A DNA stretch of 64,000 nucleotides from an uncultured bacterium (GTDB lineage: Bacteria; Planctomycetota; UBA1135; GCA-002686595). The stretch is from contig CALLKX010000003.1 of the NCBI GenBank assembly GCA_938083085.1, positions 1 through 64,000 on the forward strand. Direction: 5' to 3'. Position 1 is the first letter of the stretch. Every line of letters begins with the position of its first letter. Position numbers and translations under genes: made by a program. Shown here piece after piece: positions 54,347 through 62,357 of the stretch. The notes under the pieces were generated by a model that ran no database searches, was not told where the DNA came from, and was given only the letters and a program-made list of their open reading frames with translations.

Positions 54347-55366
54347 CTAGATGTGATGCACTGGGCCCGTGCCCGCCGCTGCGGCGAGGATCGTGCGCCG
54401 GACGTAGACGGGCACCATCTCCCGGCGGTACGTAGCATCGCCGGGGATGTTGTCCATCGGCTTGGCCTGCCGGTGCGCGAGGTCTCCAACCGCGGCGGCC
54501 GCTTGTTCGAAGCCAGCCGTCCCGATCTTCTTGCCAACCAGCGCGTCGGCCACGCCCTTGACCCGCAGGGGCCTGGCCACCAGCGCGATGCACACCACGT
54601 CGGCGTCGGTCACGGCGTCGCCGTCGAGGTCGAGGCGGATGGCGCAGCCAAACAGGGGGTAGTCGATGGAGCCGCGGTCGCGCAGCTTCCCGTACGCCCC
54701 GCGGTGCCCCGGCGCCTGGGCGGGGACGTTGATGTGCGTCAGCAGCGCGCCGCGCCCGACGCCCTTGTTCCAGATCCCGTCGGCCTTCCAGAGGTCGTCG
54801 ATCTTCAGGGTCTGCGCCCCGCCTTCACCGGCGAACTCCAGGTCTGCGCCCAGCGACATCAGCGTCGGGGCCGTGTCGTTCGACGCTGCGGCCACGCACT
54901 TGCGGCCGCCCGCGACAACGTGGCAGACGGTGCCGTCCTTCTTGAGGCAGTAGCCCAGGGACTTCCGCCAGAAGTGGGTCTGGTTGTACCACTGGCAGCG
55001 CGTATCCAGCATCACGTTGCCGCCCGCGGTGCCCATGGTCCGCAGCTGCGGACCGGCGATCAGGGAGGCCGCCTGGGCGAGGGCCGGGGCCCTGGCGATG
55101 ACGGCGTCGCAGGCTGCCATGTCCGCGAGGGTGGTCATGGCGCCGATCCGCAGGCCCCCGTCGGGGGTCTCGGTCACGCCCTTCAGGTCGGCGACCTGGG
55201 CGAGGCTCACGACGACCTCGGGCTCGAACAGCCCGTGCTTCATGTTCGGTAGCAGGTCCGTCCCGCCCGCGACGACCATGGCCTTCTCGCCGTGCTCCTC
55301 AAGGAGCGCGGTGACGCCGGCGATCTCGGTGGGCTCCTCGAGCCTGAACTTGGGGAGGCGCAGCAT
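54347..55366 (-). CDS. FAD subunit of molybdenum hydroxylase, HcrB-like with [4Fe-4S] cysteines
   Basis: A 339-residue CoxM-type FAD-binding subunit (VVAGGTDLLPNMK near residue 32, GTAGGNVML near 112). Between these and the C-terminal half an insert holds four Cys at 124, 140, 148 and 157. The spacing 16-8-9 equals, from memory, that of the extra [4Fe-4S] cluster in the beta subunit of 4-hydroxybenzoyl-CoA reductase (HcrB); xanthine- and CO-dehydrogenase relatives lack it. It is the last gene of an overlapping three-gene operon. That predicts a reductive, benzoyl-CoA-type or similar low-potential reaction, unproven here. Confidence 0.82.
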   Translation of the reverse strand: MLRLPKFRLEEPTEIAGVTALLEEHGEKAMVVAGGTDLLPNMKHGLFEPEVVVSLAQVADLKGVTETPDGGLRIGAMTTLADMAACDAVIARAPALAQAASLIAGPQLRTMGTAGGNVMLDTRCQWYNQTHFWRKSLGYCLKKDGTVCHVVAGGRKCVAAASNDTAPTLMSLGADLEFAGEGGAQTLKIDDLWKADGIWNKGVGRGALLTHINVPAQAPGHRGAYGKLRDRGSIDYPLFGCAIRLDLDGDAVTDADVVCIALVARPLRVKGVADALVGKKIGTAGFEQAAAAVGDLAHRQAKPMDNIPGDATYRREMVPVYVRRTILAAAAGTGPVHHI

Positions 55367-57744
55367 CAGCCCAGCCCTCCCTGGGAGTCCATGGCCGTCG
55401 CCGCGCCGCCGCCCGCCTCGCGCTCGCGCTCGCGCTTCTCGCGCAGGGCGGCCAGCACCTTCGCCGGAGTGAACGGGAGCTCACGGAGGCGGATGCCCAC
55501 GGCGTCGTGGATGGCGTTGGCGAGGGCTGGGATGGCCGAGTGAAGGGGTCCCTCGCCGGCTTCCTTGGCGCCGTAGGGGCCCTCAGGGTCGATGCTCTCC
55601 ACGATGAACGTCTCGATATCCGGGGTGTCGATGGCGGTGGGGAGGCGGTAGTCCAGCAGGGACGGCCCGCTGTGGAGGCCGAAGCGGTTGACCTTGTGCT
55701 CCTCGAGGAGCGCCTCGGCGATCCCCATGTAGACCGAGCCCTCGATCTGCCCCGCGACCAGCCGCGGGTTGAGGGCGCGGCCGCAATCGTGGGCGCACCA
55801 GACCTTGGGGACGGTGATCCGGCCGGTCTCCTCGTCCACGTCGACCTCGACCACGTGGGCCGTGAAGGAGTAGGCGGGGGAAGCGCCGATGCTGCCGCCG
55901 CGGTAGTCGCCGCCGAGGGTGGGGGTGTTGTAGGAGCCGGTGGAGCCAAGGGTGTCGAAGCGCACCTCGGCGAGCTCGATGGCCTCGCGGGTCGTGAGCA
56001 CCTTCTCGGGGTCCTCCAGGTCGATGGCGCGACCCTCCATGAGACGGACGCGGGGCTCCTCGACCTCCCACTTCTCGGCCACCGCGGTGACGATCTTCGC
56101 GCGCAGCTTTCGGGCCGCGTCGATGGTGGCGTTGCCGACCATGAAGGTGACGCGGCTCGAGTACGCGCCGAGGTCGACGGGGCACAGGTCGGAGTCCGCT
56201 GCGATCACGCGCACGTCCCCCGGGTCCATGCCGAGCTCCTCCGCCACGATGTACCGGACGACGGAGCTCGAGCCCTGCCCGATGTCGTTGGCGCCGCTGA
56301 AGACGGTCACCAGCCCCGACCGGTCGACCTTCAGCTGGATGCCCGCCTGGGGCATTTCGTTGGGATAGATCGGGTAGTTGGTGCCGGAGATGTACATGGA
56401 GCCCGCGACGCCGAGGCCGCGGCCGCGGGGAAGCTTGCCCCGTCGCTCTGTCCAGTCGGAGCCGCGCTCGACCTTGTCGAGGCACTCCATGAAGCCGCTC
56501 GACGTGATGCGCTGACCGTTGACGGTCTTGGTGTGCTCGCCGTGGAAGTTCTTCCGGCGGATCTCGATCGGATCGAGCCCGAGCCGCTCGGCCACCTCGT
56601 CCAGCTGGCACTCGAAGGCGAACCGCGGCTGGACCGAGCCGTGCCCGCGCTTCGGCCCACAGGGCGGCTTGTTGGTGAAGACGCGCGTCGAGTCGAATCG
56701 GTAGGCCGGGAAGTCGTAGGGGCCTGACAGGAGCTGACCCGAGTAATAGGTCGTGACGAGGCCGAACGAGCTGTACGACCCGCCGTCGATCAGGATCTTG
56801 GCGTCGACGCTGGTGATCTTGCCGTCCTTGGTGGCGCTCGTCGTGTAATCGAGCTCCATGGGATGGCGTCCGCGGTGGGCGTAGAACACCTCCTCGCGGG
56901 TCCAGAGCATCTTGACGGGCCGGCCCGTGATCTGCGCGAGCTTGGCGACGCAGAACTCCAGGCTGAACGGATCAGACTTGCCGCCGAAGGCCCCGCCGAG
57001 GCAGGGCTGGATGACGCGGATGCGCTGGGGCTCCCACTCGAGGACGCGCGCCAGCGCCCGGTGCACATAGTGGGAGATCTGCGTTGCGGACCAGAGGGTC
57101 AGGACCCCATCGGCCGCGACGCGGGCGACGGCGCAATGGGGCTCGATGGCCGCGTGGGTGGAGCCGTGGAAGCGGTACGAGCCTTCGACCACGAGGTCAG
57201 CGCTCTCCTGGGCGCCGTCCACGTCGCCGAAGTCCAGCTCCACGTGCTTGGAGACGTTGTTCTCCTTGCGGCTCGCGTGAATCTGCGGCGCGTCTCGCTC
57301 GAGGGACTCGCGCGGGTCGAAGAAGGCATGCAGCTCCTCGTACTCCACGTCGATCAGCTCGAGGGCCGCGTTGGCGGTGTCCTCGTCCACGGCGGCCACC
57401 GCCGCGACCTCGTCGCCGATGAAGCGGACCTTCTCCGTCGCGAGGGCGGTCTCGTCGGGCGTCCAGGGGATGACCCCGTACTGAATCGAGAGGTCTGCGC
57501 CGGTGATCACCGCGTGGACGCCGGGGAGCGCCAGGGCCCGAGAGGTGTCGATGGAGACGATCTTCGCGTGGGCGTGGGGGCTCCGCAGGGTCTTGGCGTG
57601 GAGCATCCCGGGAAGCTGGATGTCGTCCGCGTAGACCGCCTCGCCGGTTGCCTTGGAGACCCCGTCGATCTTGCGGTGGCTCTTGCCGACGACCCGGAAG
57701 TCCTCCCAGGGCGCATCGACGCCGTGAATGTCGCGGGCAGCCAT
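55366..57744 (-). CDS. Molybdopterin-binding large subunit of the hydroxylase (HcrA-like)
   Basis: A 792-residue xanthine-oxidase-family catalytic subunit. GKSHRKIDGVSKATGEAVYADDI is the usual start; QPCLGGAFGGKSDP, CGPKRGHGSVQPRFAFE and the late GAKEAGEGP with the catalytic Glu match the molybdenum-cofactor core, so it should be active. It hydroxylates or, as in 4-hydroxybenzoyl-CoA reductase, dehydroxylates an aromatic or heterocyclic substrate. ATG follows the small subunit's stop with one shared base, and its stop shares a base with the FAD subunit's start. Substrate uncertain; no CoA-ligase is in the window. Confidence 0.84.
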   Translation of the reverse strand: MAARDIHGVDAPWEDFRVVGKSHRKIDGVSKATGEAVYADDIQLPGMLHAKTLRSPHAHAKIVSIDTSRALALPGVHAVITGADLSIQYGVIPWTPDETALATEKVRFIGDEVAAVAAVDEDTANAALELIDVEYEELHAFFDPRESLERDAPQIHASRKENNVSKHVELDFGDVDGAQESADLVVEGSYRFHGSTHAAIEPHCAVARVAADGVLTLWSATQISHYVHRALARVLEWEPQRIRVIQPCLGGAFGGKSDPFSLEFCVAKLAQITGRPVKMLWTREEVFYAHRGRHPMELDYTTSATKDGKITSVDAKILIDGGSYSSFGLVTTYYSGQLLSGPYDFPAYRFDSTRVFTNKPPCGPKRGHGSVQPRFAFECQLDEVAERLGLDPIEIRRKNFHGEHTKTVNGQRITSSGFMECLDKVERGSDWTERRGKLPRGRGLGVAGSMYISGTNYPIYPNEMPQAGIQLKVDRSGLVTVFSGANDIGQGSSSVVRYIVAEELGMDPGDVRVIAADSDLCPVDLGAYSSRVTFMVGNATIDAARKLRAKIVTAVAEKWEVEEPRVRLMEGRAIDLEDPEKVLTTREAIELAEVRFDTLGSTGSYNTPTLGGDYRGGSIGASPAYSFTAHVVEVDVDEETGRITVPKVWCAHDCGRALNPRLVAGQIEGSVYMGIAEALLEEHKVNRFGLHSGPSLLDYRLPTAIDTPDIETFIVESIDPEGPYGAKEAGEGPLHSAIPALANAIHDAVGIRLRELPFTPAKVLAALREKREREREAGGGAATAMDSQGGLG

Positions 57745-58319
57745 CAGAGAGCCTCCTCGCGCAGGTGCACGCGGTCCTCGACCCAGCTGGGCCGCGGAGC
57801 GTCGGCGCCGACGGACTCGGCCACGGCGGTCTCCACGGCCTCGATGATCTGGGTGTACCCGGTGCAGCGGCAGAGGTTGCCGGACAGCGCCTTCTGGATC
57901 TCCTCGCGGTTGGGGTTGGGCGTTCGGTCCAGCAGCGCGCGCGCGGACAGCATCATGCCCGGCTGGCAGAAGCCGCACTGGAGAGCGCCGCAGCGGTCGA
58001 AGGCGTCCTGGACCGGGTCGATCCCGCCGGTCGCTGTGCCCTCCACGGCCTCGCTGCGCTTGAGGTGGGCTGGCCTGAGGCCCTCGATGGTCTGGACCGA
58101 GCACCCCTGGGCCTCCGCGCCGAGGGTCAGGCATGAGAGCACCGGCTTGCCGTCCACGAGGACGGTGCAGGCGCCGCAGTCGCCCTTGTCACAGCCTTGC
58201 TTGGAGCCGGTCAGTCCGAGCCGATAGCGAAGGATCTCGAGGAGGGTCCAGTGGTCGGGCGCCGCAGTCTCCTGCTGGTCGCCGTTGACGTCTAGGGTCA
58301 GCACGCGCATGGCGAACAT
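57744..58319 (-). CDS. 2Fe-2S subunit of molybdenum hydroxylase
   Basis: A 191-residue CoxS-type iron-sulfur subunit. Plant-ferredoxin-like cluster: GSKQGCDKGDCGACTVLVDG and later SCLTLG; second, helical cluster: CGFCQPGM and NLCRCTGY. It passes electrons between the FAD and Mo subunits. First gene of the operon 2Fe-2S / Mo / FAD, coupled by one-base overlaps. Start at MFAMRVLTLDV (58319); MRVL at 58310 is also possible, and the frame is open to 58400. Confidence 0.85.
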   Translation of the reverse strand: MFAMRVLTLDVNGDQQETAAPDHWTLLEILRYRLGLTGSKQGCDKGDCGACTVLVDGKPVLSCLTLGAEAQGCSVQTIEGLRPAHLKRSEAVEGTATGGIDPVQDAFDRCGALQCGFCQPGMMLSARALLDRTPNPNREEIQKALSGNLCRCTGYTQIIEAVETAVAESVGADAPRPSWVEDRVHLREEAL

Positions 58320-58477
58320 TGTCCGGATCCGGCGCTCGGAGGCACCCCCAAATCCGGGGCTCGATGAAGGTCCGTGCAGCGACCCCCCCAAAATCGCCAC
58401 CTCCCCCGGACCCGCGCAGGGGGCCGGGGGAGGCGGAGGTGGGGGGCAGCCGAGTCTCGGTCGTCCGCGTGGCCCCC

Positions 58478-59461
58478 TCAGGGGCGATAGTCCCGACCCT
58501 TCTTGAGGGCGCGGGCGATCTCATCCCGACCCGCGAGGCCGAGGTGTTGATCGAGGGCTCGGTGCTCAGCCTCGTAGCTGGGGCGGGTCTCGTCGGGCTG
58601 ATTGTGCCCCAGATCTGTGACGATCGACCCGAGGGCGGCCTCCTGGTATCGGAAGAGGTAGGCGATGATCGCCATGGCTTCGGCCTGCATGACCGCGTCC
58701 GCGTCCATCCCGCCGTTGAGCCTGAAGAGGTCGAGCTCCCAATCCGTCACCGAAGCTCGCTTCGAGACCTCCTGCTGGACCGAGCGGAGGGTCCGGAGTT
58801 CGCCGTGGATGAGGGCGCGGCTCGAGGACCGTTCGGACACCAGGCTCGCGATGCCATCGGTCATCCAGCGAGAGAGGAAGGGTTGCTCGGCGCTGATGAT
58901 CTCCGAGGCGATGCACTCCACGAGGCGCGCGTCCACCTCGCGCCGCGCGGTGGCGTCTCCGTCCTCGAGGTATCCGTCGAAGTTCTGGTCGACGTCCAGG
59001 GCGCGAGACCCCTTCAGGGCGGTGTCGAGGTCCCGCTGGCTGGTGGCCCGCAGGATGACCACGGGCTCGGCGCCGGGGCTCATGAACGGGGCCAGGGAGC
59101 GGACGGTTCGCTCCACGAGAGCTGCGCTGGTGGAGAAGCGTTGGAAGCGCTCATGGTCCGAGAGGAGCACCACCCGCTGATCCCGGTCCACGTCGATCCG
59201 GTAGCCGCGGCGCGTCGCGAAGTCGTGCCAGCGGCTGATCGCGACGCGGGTGGCCGCGCCAAGAGCGTTGCGGCGCTGCTCGTCCTCGTTGATCGCCTTG
59301 CCGTCCCAGCGGACCTCGGCCGGCGCGACTTCACCGTCCAGGAGCTGGGGGGTCGTGACGTTCGCCGCGGCCTGTGCCCGGTTGAGGTCATGCCCGAACT
59401 GCTGGAGCAGCGTGGCGGAGAGCAGGAGGAGGCCGGTGAGGAGGATCGCCCTTGTGAACAT
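58478..59461 (-). CDS. Secreted protein, possible degenerate gluzincin
   Basis: A 327-residue protein with a signal peptide (MFTRAILLTGLLLLSATLL). EPVVILRATSQRDLDTAL is followed by ARLVECIASEIISAEQ and PFLSRWMTDGIASLVSE. That order resembles DUF1570-type gluzincins (strand, HExxH, WLxEGLA), but the HExxH place reads VECIAS: the Glu is kept and both His are missing. So it is probably a non-peptidase relative. Similar in plan to the protein at 15705. Upstream lies a tandem repeat (59491-59544). ATG at 59461 puts the signal first. Confidence 0.55.
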   Translation of the reverse strand: MFTRAILLTGLLLLSATLLQQFGHDLNRAQAAANVTTPQLLDGEVAPAEVRWDGKAINEDEQRRNALGAATRVAISRWHDFATRRGYRIDVDRDQRVVLLSDHERFQRFSTSAALVERTVRSLAPFMSPGAEPVVILRATSQRDLDTALKGSRALDVDQNFDGYLEDGDATARREVDARLVECIASEIISAEQPFLSRWMTDGIASLVSERSSSRALIHGELRTLRSVQQEVSKRASVTDWELDLFRLNGGMDADAVMQAEAMAIIAYLFRYQEAALGSIVTDLGHNQPDETRPSYEAEHRALDQHLGLAGRDEIARALKKGRDYRP

Positions 59462-59490
59462 GAGTCTGAGGAGGTTGCTGAACGTGGCCT

Positions 59491-59544
59491 GGAGTCGGCC
59501 CTGGTGTCGGCCCTGTGTCGGCCCTGTGTCGGCCTGGTGTCGGG
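59491..59544. repeat. Tandem GTGTCGGCCCT repeat
   Basis: About five 10-12-bp units (GGAGTCGGCCCT, GGTGTCGGCCCT, GTGTCGGCCCT, GTGTCGGCCT, GGTGTCGGGG) just upstream of the secreted protein's start, in its presumed 5' region. Confidence 0.8.
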
Positions 59545-60178
59545 GTGGGCGCCTGCCCTGGGGTCGGTGCGCAGGACGGCTGCCGGTCCCGCTATCGGAC
59601 CCGTGGACGGTCGGGCTGGAGCCTGCAGATGGACTCGCTCTCAACCCGGGCAAGCGACCGCCACACCCTCTCGGATCGGGACACGGAGACGCCACGGATC
59701 GTGCGCCTCGCCGTGAGACGGTGGCCCGCGGGAGGGGCGGGTCTTCGCGTAGGGCGGCCCCCCCGAGGGGGGCGCGGCTCAACCGGTGACCTCCCCGCGC
59801 CACCAGCCTCCCTCGAGCACAAGTGAGTCCCATTGGTCGTCGAGTCCCAGCCGCTGGCGAGCTGGGGAGACCCCTCAGCGATGTCGCCCGACCGTCAGCA
59901 GTCCCCATTCACCTCGCGCAAGGCCGCGGCAGCGGCGAGAGATGCCACGCCGGCGCAACGAGGGGGCCGCCAGGGGACGCCGGCGGAGTCCGGGGGCCGG
60001 CCTGGGGACGACGGGCGGCTGGAAGGCACCGCGGCCCGGAAGGCCCCGCGGCCCGGAAGGCCCCGCGGCCCGGAAGGCACCGCGGCGCGGAAGGCACCGC
60101 AGCCCGAATGGCACCGCGGCTCGGACCGGCGCCGGCCCAACCCTTGGGGACCTTCTCCTCAGGGAGGCGCCCCTGGCC
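59545..60178. other. Intergenic region with 18-bp repeat, no gene seen
   Basis: More than 600 bases between two minus-strand genes, the secreted protein and recQ. Open frames here are translations of the repeat or of GC-rich sequence, and none has protein character. Part must hold the promoter of the secreted protein; the rest is occupied by the 18-bp array at 60021. Confidence 0.5.
60021..60127. repeat. Six 18-bp tandem units after recQ
   Basis: Five 18-bp units plus a 17-bp final one, consensus GGAAGGCMCCGCGGCCCG, two being identical. The array lies 52 bases beyond the recQ stop codon. No spacers, so not a CRISPR. Confidence 0.85.
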
Positions 60179-62278
60179 TCAGTCCCCGTCCTCGTGCTCC
60201 GCGATCGCCGCGAGGAACACCGGGCCGAGGTCCGCTGCCTTCTTCTCGCCCACGCCCTTGAGGGCCAGGAAGGCCTCGGGGTCGCGCGGCTTGTGGGCCG
60301 CCATGTGCGCGAGGGTCCGGTCGTTGAACAGAATGTAAGGCGGCACGCCGCGCTCCGAGGCGAGGCTGCGCCGGAGCTTGCGGAGGGCCTCGAACAGGGA
60401 GGCGTCCACGTCCAGAGCCTCCTCGCTGGCCACCGCTTCCACTGAACTCCCTCGGCGGCGGGAGCCCTTCTTGGCCTGAATCCGTGGGACCAGGAGCGTG
60501 ACCTCCTTGTCGCCACGCATCACCTCGACGCCCGAGGCCGTGAGATGGAGGGTCGGGTAGTTGCCAGACGCCACGCCGATGTGCCCCTGCGCCACGAGCT
60601 GGTCCACCCAGGCGCGGATCTCGCTGGAGGCGTTGTCGCGCATGATGCCGTAGGTGGTGAGCTGGTCATGGCCCTTCTGTCGGACGCGCTGGGTGTCGGC
60701 GCCCCGCAAGACCTCGGTCACGTGGGCGGCTCCGTAGCGCTGGTCGCAGCGGACCACGCAGGAGAGGATCATCTGCGCGACGCGCTGGCTGTCGTCGACC
60801 TTGCGCAGCTCCCCGAGGCAGACGTCGCAGGCGCCGCACTCGCCGGCCTTCAGCTCTCCGCCGAAGTACTCCACGAGGAAGCGGTGCCGACAGAGGCCGC
60901 CATTGGCGAAGTTCCAGAGCTCCCCGAGGCGGTCGAGGATGCCGCCGAGCTCGTCCATGGCGCCCTCGACGCCCTCCATCTCGGCCTCCTGGGCGCTGCG
61001 CTCCATGATCCCCTTCCAGCCCTGGAAGTCCGATCCGCTGTAGAGCATCAGGCACTCGGCGGGGAGCCCGTCGCGACCGGCGCGACCGGTCTCCTGGCTG
61101 TACTGCTCCACGCCCTTCGGGAGGCTCGCATGCACCACGAAGCGCACGTCGGGGCGGTCGATGCCCATGCCAAAGGCCACTGTGGCCACCACCACGTCGA
61201 GGCCCTCGCCCAGGAACGCCTCCTGAATTCGCGCGCGCTCGCTGGAGTCGAGCCCGGCGTGATACGGCATGGCACGGACGCCTGCGCGGGCCATCTCGCG
61301 GGCCAGCTTCTCGGTGTCCTTGCGACGGATGCAGTAGACGATTCCGGCCTCATCGGGGTGCCGTCGCACGACCTCCATGACCTGATCGAAGAGGTCGAGG
61401 CGCGGGACGACGCGATAGGTCAAGTTCGCCCGGTCGAAGTCTCCGACCACCCGGACCGGGTCCTTCAGTCCGAGTTCCTCTTCGATGTCGCCGCGGACCC
61501 TGGGCGTCGCCGTCGCGGTGAGCGCGATGATCGGGACCTCGGGGCAGCGTGCGCGGAGCTCACCGATCTGGCGGTACTCCGGGCGGAAGTCGTGGCCCCA
61601 ATGGCTGATGCAGTGCGCCTCGTCCACGGCGATGGAGGTCAACCCCGCGCGCTCCAGCTCCCCGTGGAACCCGTCCACCGCGAGCCGCTCCGGGGAGACG
61701 AACAGGATGTCGAGCTCGCGTCGGTTGAGGGCACCTCGGACGGCGGAGCGCTCATCGTCCGCCAGCGCGCTGCTCAGCATGGCGGCCCGCACCCCGTTGG
61801 CGAGCAGGCCGTCGAGCTGGTCCTTCATCAGCGCGATGAGGGGGCTGATCACGAGGGTCAGCCCGGGCCGGACGAGGGCGGGGGCCTGGTAGCAGAGGCT
61901 CTTGCCCCCGCCAGTGGGCAGGATGACGAGCACGTCTCTCCCCTCGAGAGACGCCCTCATGGCCTCGTCCTGATAGGGCCGCAGGGCAGGGAACCCCCAG
62001 GTCTCATCGACACGGTGGAGGAGCTCCTCCATCGCGGCGTCCACGTCCTCGATGGCCTCCGGCGGGGCGGTGGCGCCCGTCCCACCAGCGTCGGCGATGA
62101 ACCAACCATCGTCGTAGTCTCGCGCGCTTCCAGCGGCGGCGGGGCCCGCGGATTGGCTGGCCTCGTCCTCGAAGAGCCCGGCAATCTCGTGGGCTGAGGG
62201 CTCCGGCTCTGCGGCACCCCCGTCGGTCTCCCAGGGGCTCGCGCCCCCGCGGTCTGTACTGTCGCCGCTCCCTCTCAT
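60179..62278 (-). CDS. recQ: RecQ DNA helicase, complete (zinc, RQC, HRDC)
   Basis: A 699-residue RecQ. An N-terminal acidic, disordered ~90 residues precede motif 0 RPYQDEAM, Walker A LPTGGGKS, DEAH, TATATP and motif VI QETGRAGRDG. The zinc domain is complete: CRHRFLVEYFG and CGACDVC. RQC winged helix follows, then an HRDC domain at the end (PPYILFNDRTLAHMAAHKP, LALKGVGEKKAADLG). It unwinds recombination intermediates and forks 3' to 5'. The ATG at 62278 is the first base of the acidic leader, preceded by an 80-base gap. The paralogue at 47898 lacks zinc Cys and HRDC. Confidence 0.92.
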   Translation of the reverse strand: MRGSGDSTDRGGASPWETDGGAAEPEPSAHEIAGLFEDEASQSAGPAAAGSARDYDDGWFIADAGGTGATAPPEAIEDVDAAMEELLHRVDETWGFPALRPYQDEAMRASLEGRDVLVILPTGGGKSLCYQAPALVRPGLTLVISPLIALMKDQLDGLLANGVRAAMLSSALADDERSAVRGALNRRELDILFVSPERLAVDGFHGELERAGLTSIAVDEAHCISHWGHDFRPEYRQIGELRARCPEVPIIALTATATPRVRGDIEEELGLKDPVRVVGDFDRANLTYRVVPRLDLFDQVMEVVRRHPDEAGIVYCIRRKDTEKLAREMARAGVRAMPYHAGLDSSERARIQEAFLGEGLDVVVATVAFGMGIDRPDVRFVVHASLPKGVEQYSQETGRAGRDGLPAECLMLYSGSDFQGWKGIMERSAQEAEMEGVEGAMDELGGILDRLGELWNFANGGLCRHRFLVEYFGGELKAGECGACDVCLGELRKVDDSQRVAQMILSCVVRCDQRYGAAHVTEVLRGADTQRVRQKGHDQLTTYGIMRDNASSEIRAWVDQLVAQGHIGVASGNYPTLHLTASGVEVMRGDKEVTLLVPRIQAKKGSRRRGSSVEAVASEEALDVDASLFEALRKLRRSLASERGVPPYILFNDRTLAHMAAHKPRDPEAFLALKGVGEKKAADLGPVFLAAIAEHEDGD

Positions 62279-62357
62279 TTGAACCCCCTCATCACTGGGA
62301 CCGATCCCAACGCATGCTGGTGACGGTTCAAGACAATCCGCGCGGAAGTCTTGGCTG

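Noticed and set aside
60021..60127. CRISPR array
   Set aside because: Units follow each other without spacers; a simple tandem repeat.
59786..60445. Plus-strand frames before and within the end of recQ
   Set aside because: They translate the 18-bp repeat and the antisense of the HRDC domain.
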